In this document: positions 1 to 7,896 of the stretch, one piece after another
How the letters are laid out: each line of letters begins with the position of its first letter
How positions within the stretch are numbered: position 1 is the stretch's first letter
DNA from: Lachnospiraceae bacterium
GTDB taxonomy: Bacteria; Bacillota_A; Clostridia; Lachnospirales; Lachnospiraceae
Length of the DNA: 29,644 nt
Direction of reading: 5' to 3'
Assembly: GCA_017435025.1 (NCBI GenBank)
Contig: JAFSFU010000257.1
Span: 1 to 29,644, forward strand
Program-made: the position numbers and the translations under genes
Notes under the pieces: model-generated
Told to the model about the DNA's origin: nothing
Database searches by the model: none
What the model saw: only the letters and a program-made list of their open reading frames with translations

Positions 1-138
1 CTGACCTGTATAGAATGAATGGCATTTGGAACAGATTTCTACGTGAATGTCTTTCTTAGTAGAACCAGTTACAAATTCATTACCGCAGTTGCAAACAACT
101 TTAGCCTGATAGTAATTTGGGTGGATTCCCTCTCTCAT
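1..138 (-). CDS. rpmE: 50S ribosomal protein L31, 3' end cut by window
   Basis: Only the first 46 codons are present; the gene runs off the left edge. The protein begins [20 protein letters not shown], the typical L31 start. Cys16, Cys18, Cys36 and Cys39 form the CxC...CxxC set of the zinc-binding (C+) L31 type, which is the form replaced under zinc limitation in organisms that also carry a Cys-less copy. A GAGG ribosome binding site lies about 9 nt before the ATG at 138. The gene has its own promoter (216-244), so it is not dependent on the upstream acyltransferase operon. Identification is secure. Confidence 0.95.
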   Translation of the reverse strand, partial: MREGIHPNYYQAKVVCNCGNEFVTGSTKKDIHVEICSKCHSFYTGQ

Positions 139-167
139 GATTTTTACCTCACTATTATTTTAGTACA

Positions 168-208
168 TGACTGACAGTCACGCCTTCTATTCTCCTGTCT
201 TTAAACAG
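168..208 (-). promoter_or_regulatory. rpmE leader with two small hairpins
   Basis: The predicted transcript starts near 209, giving a leader of about 70 nt. It holds CTGT/ACAG (195-198 with 205-208) and a palindrome TGACTGACAGTCA (168-180; TGACT/AGTCA around a 3-nt loop). L31 genes in Firmicutes are known to have autoregulatory leader hairpins; whether these are that element is inference. Confidence 0.35.
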
Positions 209-215
209 CTTAAAC

Positions 216-244
216 AGTATAACATAGAATTTTTTTGATTGCAA
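216..244 (-). promoter_or_regulatory. Promoter of rpmE
   Basis: On the minus strand TTGCAA (239-244) and TATACT (216-221) are separated by exactly 17 bp, a good sigma-A promoter. The predicted start is about 70 nt before the rpmE ATG. Confidence 0.75.
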
Positions 245-257
245 GCATTTTTTCCTT

Positions 258-286
258 GAAAAATGGGCATTTCCCGCACATTTTTC
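258..286 (-). terminator. Probable terminator after the acyltransferase gene
   Basis: GAAAAATG (258-265) pairs with CATTTTTC (279-286). On the minus strand the distal arm itself ends in five T. It lies between the acyltransferase stop codon and the rpmE promoter. There is no long T tract after the stem, so efficiency is uncertain. Confidence 0.45.
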
Positions 287-319
287 GAGACTTCCAAACT
301 TTGCCTCCGAAATCCGCTA

Positions 320-1384
320 TCAACTCTCCAGGCTTCGTCCTCCGGACAGGATCCGCCAAACAGGAGGAGCAAACCACACCATGATCCGGGCGATCAGATA
401 AGCGATCGCCACAATGATCACCGGAAGTGCAAAATACACCAGCAGTGCAGCCGGCATTCGCCACGACTCCGGGGCCAGTTTCATCAGTGCCATCGCAGTT
501 CCTTTGTTGATGAACCGCACAATGATAAAATGGATTCCATACTGGAACATGCTGAGCTTCATCCATGACTTCGCCTGCGGCAGCTCGAAAGCCGATGTCA
601 TCAAAAACAGACTGCCCGGAACTAGCAGACGGTACGAAATGGTCCACAGCACATTGGCTCCAGGTTCTTTCATCATGCCGTAGCTGTAAACCGCAACGAT
701 CAACAGCGCCACACCGCCCATGACCCGGTCATTGGTGCCTTTTCTCTCCAAAAACTCCCGCCAGTGAACCGCCCCGTAAGCTGCGAACGAAAAATAGAAC
801 AGCGCATCCGTATTGGGGTGGCCCGTATCCATATGAAAATACATGGCTGCAATCAGCGATGCAAGGTAGATCACTCCAACATATCGGTTTTTCACAAACA
901 AAAAAACAATCGGGGCCAGGATCAGAAGAAGGATCAGCTGGAACAGATACCAGAAGATCGGTGCATAACTATACTGAAGAATCGCATTCACAATCTCTTC
1001 GGCGCCAAACGGTACCGGCTCCTTGCCTACCACCTTCTGCACCATCGGCAGACGGGTCGCGATCACATATCCCATATAATACAGGAAGTTCCATGTCACA
1101 TAAGGAACCACAACGCTGAAAAACCGGCTTTTCCATTTGCCCGGAAGTTTTTCCCGGCTGAAATTCCGGAAGAACAGATAGGAAGACAACAGGAAAAAGC
1201 CCGGAACTGCAATCTGGCCGATTCCCACCGACCAAAAGTTCTCAATCTGAGCCGCACGTTCCCAGGCCGCCCCCCATTGGGTGCCGGCAAACAATTCCAC
1301 ATTATAAGAATGTACCCAGATGACCAGAATGCTGAAAATAAACATCAGCCAGGAAATCTGGTTTCGGAATCGTGCGTTCTGCAT
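320..1384 (-). CDS. Membrane acyltransferase, acyltransferase-3 family
   Basis: A 354-residue polytopic protein with about ten hydrophobic segments. Near the N-terminus, in the first membrane helix, is VIWVHSYN with His25, the position of the conserved His of acyltransferase-3 (OatA/WecH-like) proteins. Members transfer acetyl or other acyl groups to sugars of cell-wall or surface polymers. The length is that of a stand-alone family member without a fused SGNH domain. The ATG at 1384 is preceded by AGGAGACGAGG. It is the last gene of the minus operon that begins at 4301, 68 nt after the FMN-barrel gene. The acceptor cannot be told from sequence. Confidence 0.75.
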   Translation of the reverse strand: MQNARFRNQISWLMFIFSILVIWVHSYNVELFAGTQWGAAWERAAQIENFWSVGIGQIAVPGFFLLSSYLFFRNFSREKLPGKWKSRFFSVVVPYVTWNFLYYMGYVIATRLPMVQKVVGKEPVPFGAEEIVNAILQYSYAPIFWYLFQLILLLILAPIVFLFVKNRYVGVIYLASLIAAMYFHMDTGHPNTDALFYFSFAAYGAVHWREFLERKGTNDRVMGGVALLIVAVYSYGMMKEPGANVLWTISYRLLVPGSLFLMTSAFELPQAKSWMKLSMFQYGIHFIIVRFINKGTAMALMKLAPESWRMPAALLVYFALPVIIVAIAYLIARIMVWFAPPVWRILSGGRSLES

Positions 1385-1452
1385 GTCCTCGTCTCCTATA
1401 TCTTTCTCCGGCGAGCCGTCGAATGCTTTATACGCCGCATCGTCTCAATCGA

Positions 1453-1929
1453 TTACGCCTCGTTTACCAGTTTGCCGCACATATGATCCGGCACCAGTTT
1501 CAAAAGCAGTGTATTGGCCGCACCAACGCGGATTTCTTTCTGGATATATTCCTCATCCTGCGTAAATTTATAACTTAACTTCGTCGTAATGTCGATGATC
1601 TGCTGTATATCGTCGATGATCTCAATCTTACCGAACACAATGATACTCTTCACATTCCAGGCCCACTCGCCCTCTTTGCGGTATCCCCGATCGAAGGTAC
1701 AGAAGGAAACTTTGTTGTGTTTCTGCAGCGCCTCCAGGCGATGGCCGATTTTTCCGCAATGGAAATAGATACAGCCATCCTCTTCGTTATACCAGTGATT
1801 CATCGGCATACCGTACGGATAATCGTCATCCCCCAGTACCGATAAAACACCGCGAGTTTCATTCTTTAATACTTCCACACATTCCTCTGTGGAAAGCTGC
1901 TTGTTTTTTCTCACCAATTCTCTGAACAT
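1453..1929 (-). CDS. FMN-binding split-barrel (NimA / pyridoxamine oxidase-like) protein
   Basis: A 158-residue protein of the pyridoxamine 5'-phosphate oxidase-like split-barrel family, closest in pattern to NimA-type flavoproteins. The N-terminal helix and strand (ECVEVLKNETRGVLSVLGDD) lead into PYGMPMNHWYNEEDGCIYFH, then GKIGHRLEALQKHNKVSF, the segment that usually contacts the FMN phosphate. Relatives are small dimeric flavin reductases of mostly unknown substrate; some inactivate nitroimidazoles. The RBS GGAGGAG is 6 nt before the ATG. It lies 14 nt downstream of the first YczE-like gene in the same operon. Family is secure, substrate unknown. Confidence 0.8.
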   Translation of the reverse strand: MFRELVRKNKQLSTEECVEVLKNETRGVLSVLGDDDYPYGMPMNHWYNEEDGCIYFHCGKIGHRLEALQKHNKVSFCTFDRGYRKEGEWAWNVKSIIVFGKIEIIDDIQQIIDITTKLSYKFTQDEEYIQKEIRVGAANTLLLKLVPDHMCGKLVNEA

Positions 1930-1943
1930 ACCAGACTCCTCCT

Positions 1944-2630
1944 CTACTTCTTTAACGCTCGCATCATCGCCGCGATCGTTCCCGGCAAACTCTCATGTTT
2001 CACCGTCTTCGGGTTAAATTTCACGATCTTAAATACGAAATCCATCACTGCACCGGAACAGACCACACTGATGATCGTTCCAAGTCCAAACGGACTCTTT
2101 AAAAGCAGGGCACAGGCAAATACTACAGCCAGGATCACCAGATTGATGTTTCCCAGTGACACCTTCGGGAATCGCTTTCCAAGGCCTACAAGAAGGGAAT
2201 CTCGCGGACCGGCGCTGAGTCCGGCACTGATGTACACAAACTGGCCAAAGCTGACGATCGCCATACCCACCAGCAGGAAGATCGTCTGCATGATCATATT
2301 GGTCTGCACCGGCAGGAATCCAAGGGCGATGCAGATATCAGAACCAACACCGATGAGAACAGCATTGAGGATCGTTCCAAGTCCGATCGGCTCATGCATG
2401 ATCAAATCGACGATAATAATAATGATCGATACCAGAATACTGGCCTGACCGTATGTAATCGGGAAGTTCATGGACAGACCCTGATTCAGGGCGTTCCACG
2501 GCGCCATGCCGAAATTGGCCTGAATCTGGAAATAAGTGCCGATGGCAAAGATGAACAAGCCGATGGATGCATGGATGCATTTACCAAGGCGATTCATCAA
2601 AAACTGAATAAACGTTTCTTTCTTTTCCAT
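1944..2630 (-). CDS. YczE/YyaS/YitT-like integral membrane protein, paralogue 1
   Basis: 228 residues, about five to six membrane segments. Motifs shared with the two paralogues in this window: YFQ-x-x-A-x-x-G-x-APW-x-x-LN-x-G near residue 33, GLGT followed by a G-x-G-x-D element near 83-98, GPRDSLLVGLGKR around 140-152, and a second GLGT followed by MDFVFKIVKF near the C-terminus. The two GxGT motifs hint at an internal duplication. Function of the family is not established. GAGGAA precedes the ATG at 2630. It is 14 nt after paralogue 2. Confidence 0.8.
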   Translation of the reverse strand: MEKKETFIQFLMNRLGKCIHASIGLFIFAIGTYFQIQANFGMAPWNALNQGLSMNFPITYGQASILVSIIIIIVDLIMHEPIGLGTILNAVLIGVGSDICIALGFLPVQTNMIMQTIFLLVGMAIVSFGQFVYISAGLSAGPRDSLLVGLGKRFPKVSLGNINLVILAVVFACALLLKSPFGLGTIISVVCSGAVMDFVFKIVKFNPKTVKHESLPGTIAAMMRALKK

Positions 2631-2644
2631 AATATGTAATTCCT

Positions 2645-3322
2645 CTATTTGTTTCCATTTGATATTGCTTTGGAAAACTCCGCTGCTGTTTCAAAAAATC
2701 CTTCATGAACCACGCTGCGGGGCTCAAATTTCATGATCTTAAAGACAAAATCCATGATGATACCGGTACCGAATACGCAGATCACCGTTCCGATTCCGAT
2801 GGTGCCGCCGAGCGGGATCGCACAGATCAATACACAGGCCAGCAAAACCAGACTCACCGTTCCGATCGGAACCTTCGGAAACCGCTTTCCCAATCCCAGT
2901 AACAGGGAATCCTTCGGCCCGCAGCTGAGTGCCGCTGTCATATAATAATATTGGCCTAATGCACAGATGGTAAGTCCGATCAGTACAAGGACAACACTGC
3001 CAAACAAACCGGTCGGCTCCGGGAGAAAATCCAGAGTCAGGCAGATATCCGTACCGATTCCCACCAAAAATGCATCCAGAAATGTTCCGATACCAAGGCG
3101 TTCCCTCATCAAAAGATCAACCGCGATCACGACCAGCGCTACAATGATACTGGCAGTTCCGAAGGTAATGTTGAATTTCAACGACAGACCTTCGTTGAGT
3201 GCGTTCCATGGAGCTACACCAATATCTGCCTTCAGCTGGAAATAGATTCCCACCGCATAAGTCAGCAAACCGATGGCAGCGATCACACCTCTGCGCAGCC
3301 GGTTCATAAAAAATTCGACCAT
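2645..3322 (-). CDS. YczE/YyaS/YitT-like integral membrane protein, paralogue 2
   Basis: 225 residues from the ATG at 3322, which I prefer over an in-frame TTG at 3361. From 3322 the protein starts MVEFFMNRLRRG, aligning with the start of paralogue 1, and the codon lies one nucleotide after the TAG of the dehydratase gene, so translation is probably coupled. A GGGAGG lies about 14 nt upstream, rather far. It shows the family motifs: APWNALNEG, GIGTFLDAFLVGIGTD, GPKDSLLLGLGKR and GIGT...MDFVFKIMKF. Tandem position next to paralogue 1 suggests local duplication, but the two have diverged a lot. Confidence 0.8.
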   Translation of the reverse strand: MVEFFMNRLRRGVIAAIGLLTYAVGIYFQLKADIGVAPWNALNEGLSLKFNITFGTASIIVALVVIAVDLLMRERLGIGTFLDAFLVGIGTDICLTLDFLPEPTGLFGSVVLVLIGLTICALGQYYYMTAALSCGPKDSLLLGLGKRFPKVPIGTVSLVLLACVLICAIPLGGTIGIGTVICVFGTGIIMDFVFKIMKFEPRSVVHEGFFETAAEFSKAISNGNK

Positions 3323-3323
3323 A

Positions 3324-4301
3324 CTAATACTCGACGCCTCCCAGAAGCTCCAACTGCTCAAAGCCCAGATTACCGCCGGAGATCACAAAACATACCTTCT
3401 CATCCGGTTTCACAGAAAGTTTCCCCTGCAGAACAGCGCCCATACCGATGCAGGAGGACGGCTCCGCCAGAATCTTTCCTTCCATCAACAGCAGTTTCAT
3501 CGCCTTCAACATATAAATATCATCCACAGCCGCAAACCCGTCCACATGGTCCCGTACTACCGGGAAACATTTGAGTCCAGGTCGGTTGGATACAAGCGCA
3601 TCCGCCACCGACTTCTGCTCCGGCATCGGCACAGCCACCGGCTCTCCTGCCTCCAGACTTGCACGATATCTTGGAAGTACGGACGGCTCTGCACCATATA
3701 CGTTCACGTCGCGTGCCAGTTCTTTCGCCATGCCTTTCACAGCTGTTGCCACACCGCCGATGAGACCGCCGCCGCTGGCCGGCACGATCACCGTATCCAC
3801 CTGCGGACACTGCTCCATGATCTCAAGCCCAAGGGTTCCCTGGCCTGCCATCACATCGTAATCATCGTACGGCGGCACCATAGTGCTGCCCTTTTCCTCA
3901 CATACTTTCGCAGCCACCTCAAAGCGCTCTGCTGCATCGCAAAGGATCACATCCGCACCAAGTCCTTTGATCGCCTCGATCTTCATTGCAGGGGCTGTCC
4001 GCGGCATGATGATCGTTGCTTTTGTTCCTTTCGCCTTTGCGCCATAGGCCAAAGCTTTTCCATGGTTTCCGGAAGATGCCGCCACAATTCCTCGCGCCAG
4101 CTCCTCCTCCGTCAAAGTCTGTATCTTATTCATCGCTCCGCGGAATTTGAATGCGCCGATCTTCTGCATATTCTCCAGTTTCACATATACCTGGCAGCCG
4201 AGATATGCATCCAGCATCTCCATTCTGAGGAGCGGTGTCTCTGTCACATAATTGCGAATCCGTTCACGCGCTTCTTTTATTGTCTCAAGTGTAAATCCCA
4301 T
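3324..4301 (-). CDS. Threonine/serine dehydratase-like PLP enzyme
   Basis: 325 residues, fold-type II PLP enzyme. Lys52 in AFKFRGA is the expected Schiff-base lysine; SSGNHGKA (76-82) and the glycine loop SGGGL (176-180) contact PLP; a late SGGN (about 309) is the usual pyridine-ring contact region. There is no C-terminal ACT domain, so it resembles catabolic threonine or serine dehydratases, serine racemase or hydroxyaspartate ammonia-lyase rather than allosteric IlvA. These release a 2-oxoacid and ammonia. The RBS GGGAGGGG precedes the ATG. It is first in its operon and divergent from an AEC transporter, which could move the amino acid or the oxoacid. Exact substrate is open. Confidence 0.85.
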   Translation of the reverse strand: MGFTLETIKEARERIRNYVTETPLLRMEMLDAYLGCQVYVKLENMQKIGAFKFRGAMNKIQTLTEEELARGIVAASSGNHGKALAYGAKAKGTKATIIMPRTAPAMKIEAIKGLGADVILCDAAERFEVAAKVCEEKGSTMVPPYDDYDVMAGQGTLGLEIMEQCPQVDTVIVPASGGGLIGGVATAVKGMAKELARDVNVYGAEPSVLPRYRASLEAGEPVAVPMPEQKSVADALVSNRPGLKCFPVVRDHVDGFAAVDDIYMLKAMKLLLMEGKILAEPSSCIGMGAVLQGKLSVKPDEKVCFVISGGNLGFEQLELLGGVEY

Positions 4302-4353
4302 CGTTTCCCCTCCCGAATAATATTTCTGATTCGGCTAATTTTTTGTTAGACAA

Positions 4354-4380
4354 TTGTATTTTATCATGCTAAAGTATAAT
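4354..4380 (+). promoter_or_regulatory. Promoter of the AEC transporter gene
   Basis: A consensus TATAAT (4375-4380) lies 33 nt before the start codon. The best -35 is TTGTAT (4354-4359) with a short 15-bp spacer. The element sits inside the spacer of the opposite promoter. Confidence 0.5.
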
Positions 4381-4386
4381 CAGCAA
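4358..4386 (-). promoter_or_regulatory. Promoter of the dehydratase-YczE operon
   Basis: Minus-strand TTGCTG (4381-4386) and TAAAAT (4358-4363) with a 17-bp spacer. It overlaps the plus-strand promoter of the AEC gene, so the two directions probably exclude each other. Confidence 0.6.
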
Positions 4387-4412
4387 TACTGAAAGAAAGG
4401 AGAAAAACTTTT

Positions 4413-5354
4413 ATGGAAAGTTTTCTCGTAGCGGTCAACGCCGTAATCCCATTCCTTTTTTACATTACATTCGGTTATACGATGAAAGTCAAGGGCATCG
4501 TAACGGAGGAATTCCTTCAGAAGCTGAACAAGATGATCTTCCGGCTCTTTTACCCGTTCATGACTTTCTACAATATTTATAAAGCAGATGCCAGCTCTCT
4601 TCCAAGTCCGAAGCTTATGATCTTCGCAGGTGCCAGCATCCTGTTCCTGGAAGTGATCCTCGTGCTGATCATCCCGCGGATCGTGAAGGAGAACCCGAAA
4701 CGCGGTGTTATCATCCAGGCCATCTACCGAAGCAACTTCATTCTCTTCGGTCTGCCGCTCACGCTGTCCGTTTTCGGTGATTCCGCCTCCTCCGTCGCGG
4801 CGATGCTGATCACGATCGTGACCACCATCTACAATACAACTTCCGTTGTCATTTTGGAAATGTTCAACACAAAGGGAAAAACCAGTGCCAAAGATATTCT
4901 GCTGAACGTGGCAAAGAACCCGCTTCTGCAGGGTGCTGTGGTCGGCCTTGTATTCTTCTTCTGTGGAATCAAACTCCCGAACTGCCTGATCAAGCCAATC
5001 TCTGAGTTTTCCAACATGACATCTCCGCTGGCACTGTTTGTTCTCGGAGGAACCATGCAGTTCAGTGCGATCTCCGGCAACCTGAAATATCTGGTACCGA
5101 CTCTCGGCTTTAAGCTTGTGGCACTCCCGGCGATCATCCTCTCCATCTCCTACGCCATTGGCCTGCGAGGTGTGGAACTGTTCCTCATGCTTGCCCTTTA
5201 CGGCACTCCGGTCGCAGCGGCGTCCTATCCGATGGCCCAGAACATGGGCGGCGACGGTGAACTGGCCGGCGAATTCGTCGTGATCAGTACGGTGGTTTCC
5301 ACCGCGACCTTATTCTGCTGGATCTTCTTTATGAAGTCTGTAGGATTAATCTAA
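4413..5354 (+). CDS. AEC-family (auxin efflux carrier-like) transporter
   Basis: 313 residues, about ten membrane helices in two halves, starting MESFLVAVNAVIPFLFYITF. The first half carries KMIFRLFYPFMTFYNIYKAD and the second the Asn/Pro-containing AEC pattern FVLGGTMQFS. Family members carry organic acids or malate in bacteria. GGAG precedes the ATG. The gene is divergent from the dehydratase operon and ends at a strong bidirectional terminator. Its control region is shared with the dehydratase, which suggests a metabolic link such as export of an oxoacid or uptake of a related acid; this is inference. Confidence 0.8.
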   Translation: MESFLVAVNAVIPFLFYITFGYTMKVKGIVTEEFLQKLNKMIFRLFYPFMTFYNIYKADASSLPSPKLMIFAGASILFLEVILVLIIPRIVKENPKRGVIIQAIYRSNFILFGLPLTLSVFGDSASSVAAMLITIVTTIYNTTSVVILEMFNTKGKTSAKDILLNVAKNPLLQGAVVGLVFFFCGIKLPNCLIKPISEFSNMTSPLALFVLGGTMQFSAISGNLKYLVPTLGFKLVALPAIILSISYAIGLRGVELFLMLALYGTPVAAASYPMAQNMGGDGELAGEFVVISTVVSTATLFCWIFFMKSVGLI

Positions 5355-5360
5355 AAACAA

Positions 5361-5417
5361 AAAGATGTGCATACCGTGGATATTGTAAAATAACCTTCCA
5401 ACGGAATGCACATCTTT
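5361..5417. terminator. Bidirectional terminator between AEC and YczE paralogue 3
   Basis: AAAGATGTGCAT (5361-5372) pairs perfectly with ATGCACATCTTT (5406-5417), and CCGTGGA / TCCAACGG extend the stem inside. T-rich runs follow on both strands, suiting the two convergent genes. Confidence 0.8.
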
Positions 5418-5426
5418 ATTTACTTT

Positions 5427-6125
5427 TTATGCATGTCTGTGTGTTCTGCGACCCCCCATCGCACGTCCCATCTCCCTGCAGGTCTCGAAAACGCTCTCAT
5501 GGACCACTTCACGGGCTTTAAAGTGAACCAACCGGAACACAGCCTCCATGATCACACCTGTTCCGAACGCAGAGATCACTGTGCCAAGTCCGATCGGACT
5601 TCCCAAAAGAAGACATCCCACCAGAACCACCGACAAGATCATAATGTTCACCAGACCGATGGGCAGCTTGGCCAGACGTTTTCCGATGCCCACCAGAAAG
5701 GCGTCGCGCGGTCCGCAGCAAAGTCCGGCTTTCATATACAGGAAAATGCCAAAACAGATGACCACCATGCCAAGGAACAGAAAACCAATCTGACCGGCCA
5801 ATTTTGTCTGCACCGGCACAAGATTCATCTTGGTGCAGAAATCCACACCGGCACCGACGATCAGTGCATCCAGAAACGTTCCGATTCCGATCCGTTCATG
5901 CAGCAGCAAATCCGCTGCGATCACCAGAAAAGAAATCACCTGGCACGCCAGTCCATAACTGATTCCCATCTTCATGGCGATACCCTGGTTCAGAGACTCC
6001 CACGGTGCCATACCGATATTGGCCTGCAGTTCAAAATAAGTTCCCAGTGCACAAACCAAAAGGCCTCCGGCTGCCAGCAGACTTCTCTGTCCGCGATCTT
6101 TTAAAAACTCTGTCAGATGTTCCAT
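5427..6125 (-). CDS. YczE/YyaS/YitT-like integral membrane protein, paralogue 3
   Basis: 232 residues with the same motif order as the other two: YFELQANIGMAPWESLNQG, GIGTFLDALIVGAGVD, GPRDAFLVGIGKR, then GLGT...MEAVFRLVHF. The C-terminus is Arg/His-rich (GGRRTHRHA). AGGAG precedes the ATG at 6125. It lies 57 nt after the P-loop gene, so it is probably the third gene of the ECF-kinase operon, although a hairpin (6162-6177) sits in the gap. The pairing of one YczE copy with an ECF transporter and two with a dehydratase suggests each copy serves a different small molecule, which is inference. Confidence 0.8.
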   Translation of the reverse strand: MEHLTEFLKDRGQRSLLAAGGLLVCALGTYFELQANIGMAPWESLNQGIAMKMGISYGLACQVISFLVIAADLLLHERIGIGTFLDALIVGAGVDFCTKMNLVPVQTKLAGQIGFLFLGMVVICFGIFLYMKAGLCCGPRDAFLVGIGKRLAKLPIGLVNIMILSVVLVGCLLLGSPIGLGTVISAFGTGVIMEAVFRLVHFKAREVVHESVFETCREMGRAMGGRRTHRHA

Positions 6126-6161
6126 GACATATTTCTCCTGATATTCGTAAAACTTTCTTTA

Positions 6162-6177
6162 TCTGCCTTCTGGCAGA
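6162..6177 (-). other. Hairpin with AGAA loop after the P-loop gene
   Basis: TCTGCC (6162-6167) and GGCAGA (6172-6177) pair around TTCT, read on the minus strand as an AGAA loop closed by C-G. It repeats the loop of the four hairpins in the leader of the same operon. No T tract follows, so it is not an obvious terminator. Confidence 0.5.
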
Positions 6178-6182
6178 CTATT

Positions 6183-7241
6183 TTAAATCACAATACTCTT
6201 CTCTTCGATTCCAAATGCCGCAAAATAACGGTTCTCCATCGGAATCCATACCTGTTTGAAACGTTCCAGCATTTCCGGTCCATTTCGTTTCATAATACGG
6301 CTGACCTGTTCCTCTCCGCTGATCTTGCAGAAGAACTTCAGATCATACGGATCACCGAAATACGGATGGTGACTGTAGGCGCCTTCGATAATGTTTAACT
6401 TCTTATACGGAACCTTCACCCAGCCGTCCAGCGCCTGTTTTCCGCAGTTATAGACCTGATAGGAAAATCCCTCTGAATCTGCAAGATGATCCAAAATCTC
6501 ATCCTTAAAACGCTCATAATCCAGATTGCCGCCCACTTCCGCCAAACGCTCCGGGGTTCTCTGCTCCGGCTGCAGGAAGAAATCGTCCACATGGAACATA
6601 TTGCAGTCATAAACTTCTTCCAGAATGCGTCCCAGTGTGCTCTTTCCGCTGCCGCACATACCATCGATAGCAACGGTGACCTGCTGATTTTCGCCCGCTG
6701 CTGCTACTGCCCGGTCAATTTCCAGAAACACCTTGTAATAGCGTGCAAAACTCATACTGACCACGCGGTAGGACGGACCATATGCTTTGCGGTATTCTTC
6801 GCTATGGCTCACCGGCGGATAACCTTTTGCTTTATATTCATCCAGGTAAACCTGCAGTTCCTCTAATCCAAACGGTGTCAGCTTCTCCCTGCAGCACTCC
6901 TTCAAAATCTCCAGTTTCTTCTCGAAATTCTCGACCGTACCAACCGTACGATCTGCTGTTTTCACAAACATCTGATTCAATGTCTCCGGTGCGAGGCCTT
7001 CACTCAAAGCATTCAGATCAATACGGCAGATTCCGCCGCCAATCTCTTCCAATACCAACGGTTCTGTTTCCAGCGGAGAAATTCTCGCCAGCTTCCAGTC
7101 ATTTTTAATCCATTCCAGACTTCTTGCCGGATTAGCGATCATATGGCCGCCGCCAAACTCACTTTGGTATAATAATTTCACTGCATCCGTCACCTGCATC
7201 TCGGGATAACGGCGAATATGTTCCATCAAAATATCTTTCAT
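6183..7241 (-). CDS. Two-domain protein with C-terminal uridine-kinase-like P-loop domain
   Basis: 352 residues. The N-terminal half (about 1-170) is a domain I know only as uncharacterised, marked by LLYQSEFGGGHMIANPARSL near 24-42. The C-terminal half is a P-loop kinase: Walker A GMCGSGKST (194-202) and FHVDDFFL (216-223), which matches the DD-F segment of uridine kinase-type enzymes. It probably phosphorylates a small molecule in the cytoplasm. It starts 3 nt after the ECF S-component stop codon, so the two are translationally coupled; a kinase could trap the vitamin or nucleoside-like compound that the transporter brings in. The substrate is not readable from sequence. Confidence 0.65.
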   Translation of the reverse strand: MKDILMEHIRRYPEMQVTDAVKLLYQSEFGGGHMIANPARSLEWIKNDWKLARISPLETEPLVLEEIGGGICRIDLNALSEGLAPETLNQMFVKTADRTVGTVENFEKKLEILKECCREKLTPFGLEELQVYLDEYKAKGYPPVSHSEEYRKAYGPSYRVVSMSFARYYKVFLEIDRAVAAAGENQQVTVAIDGMCGSGKSTLGRILEEVYDCNMFHVDDFFLQPEQRTPERLAEVGGNLDYERFKDEILDHLADSEGFSYQVYNCGKQALDGWVKVPYKKLNIIEGAYSHHPYFGDPYDLKFFCKISGEEQVSRIMKRNGPEMLERFKQVWIPMENRYFAAFGIEEKSIVI

Positions 7242-7244
7242 GTT

Positions 7245-7793
7245 CTATTCCATAACCTTTGCACGTTTTAATGCCATAATGATAATCGGGATCAGCACGA
7301 TCTGTAATACGATACCCGGCACCGCATTGAGGATTGCTCCTGCCATAAACATTTGTGCAGAAAACGGATTTCCCATTACACCATAAATCGCAATGCTGAC
7401 AATACCCCAGACTACGCGACCCACGATCATAGCACCGATCAGACTCACATAGATGGAAAGCATATTCTTCGAAAGCTTTCCGTAAAGAATACCTGTGCAT
7501 GCACCATAAGCTGCCAGTTCAAACGCCATACATGCTCCTGTCGGCATCAGCGGCGGCATACCAAACATCACACTGCGGAGCAGCGGCACAATAAAGCCAA
7601 CCGCCAATCCGTACTTCCATCCGCAGACAAAACCGCAGATCAGCACAGGAAGATGCATTGGCAGCAGCATACTTCCTACTTCCGGAATCTGACCTGTGAT
7701 AAACGGCATCACAATGCCCAGTGCCAGAAACATCGCTGCCAAAACCATGTTCATTGTTGAGGTTCTTGTTGTCATTTTACTTGTTCTTTCCAT
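7245..7793 (-). CDS. ECF transporter S component
   Basis: 182 residues from the ATG at 7793 (MERTSKMTT), chosen because AAGGAG lies 8 nt upstream; an ATG at 7799 would be too close to it. Six hydrophobic segments, with MLLPMHLPVLICGFVCGWKYG in the second-third helix region and PPLMPTGACMAFELAAYG further on, both typical of the ECF_trnsprt family. S components bind a vitamin or related compound and work with the shared EcfA1-A2-T module, which is absent here and must be encoded elsewhere. Preceded by a promoter and attenuator-like leader. Substrate unknown. Confidence 0.8.
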   Translation of the reverse strand: MERTSKMTTRTSTMNMVLAAMFLALGIVMPFITGQIPEVGSMLLPMHLPVLICGFVCGWKYGLAVGFIVPLLRSVMFGMPPLMPTGACMAFELAAYGACTGILYGKLSKNMLSIYVSLIGAMIVGRVVWGIVSIAIYGVMGNPFSAQMFMAGAILNAVPGIVLQIVLIPIIIMALKRAKVME

Positions 7794-7849
7794 ATTCATA
7801 CTCCTTTTTACGGATCCGCATCTGCCCTGCCAATCATTTTGCAAAAAAA

Positions 7850-7896
7850 GATACCAGAAATAAACATCCTTCTGGATGCACATACCTTCTGGTATC
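7850..7896 (-). terminator. Intrinsic terminator in the leader of the ECF operon
   Basis: GATACCAGAA (7850-7859) pairs with TTCTGGTATC (7887-7896), ten perfect base pairs, followed on the minus strand by seven T (7843-7849). It lies about 100 nt downstream of the transcription start and before the S-component gene, so it looks like an attenuator. The upstream arm can instead fold locally as ATACC-AGAA-GGTAT (7882-7895). Confidence 0.75.

Noticed and set aside
764..1486. 240-codon open frame on the plus strand
   Set aside because: Antisense to the acyltransferase gene, with no RBS and no recognisable features.
3273..4349. 358-codon open frame on the plus strand
   Set aside because: Antisense to the dehydratase gene, which is unmistakable; the plus frame reads as His/Arg-rich nonsense.
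5427..6125. YczE paralogue 3 as the missing ECF T component
   Set aside because: It has the YczE/YyaS motif set and lacks the Ala-Arg-Gly coupling motifs of EcfT.
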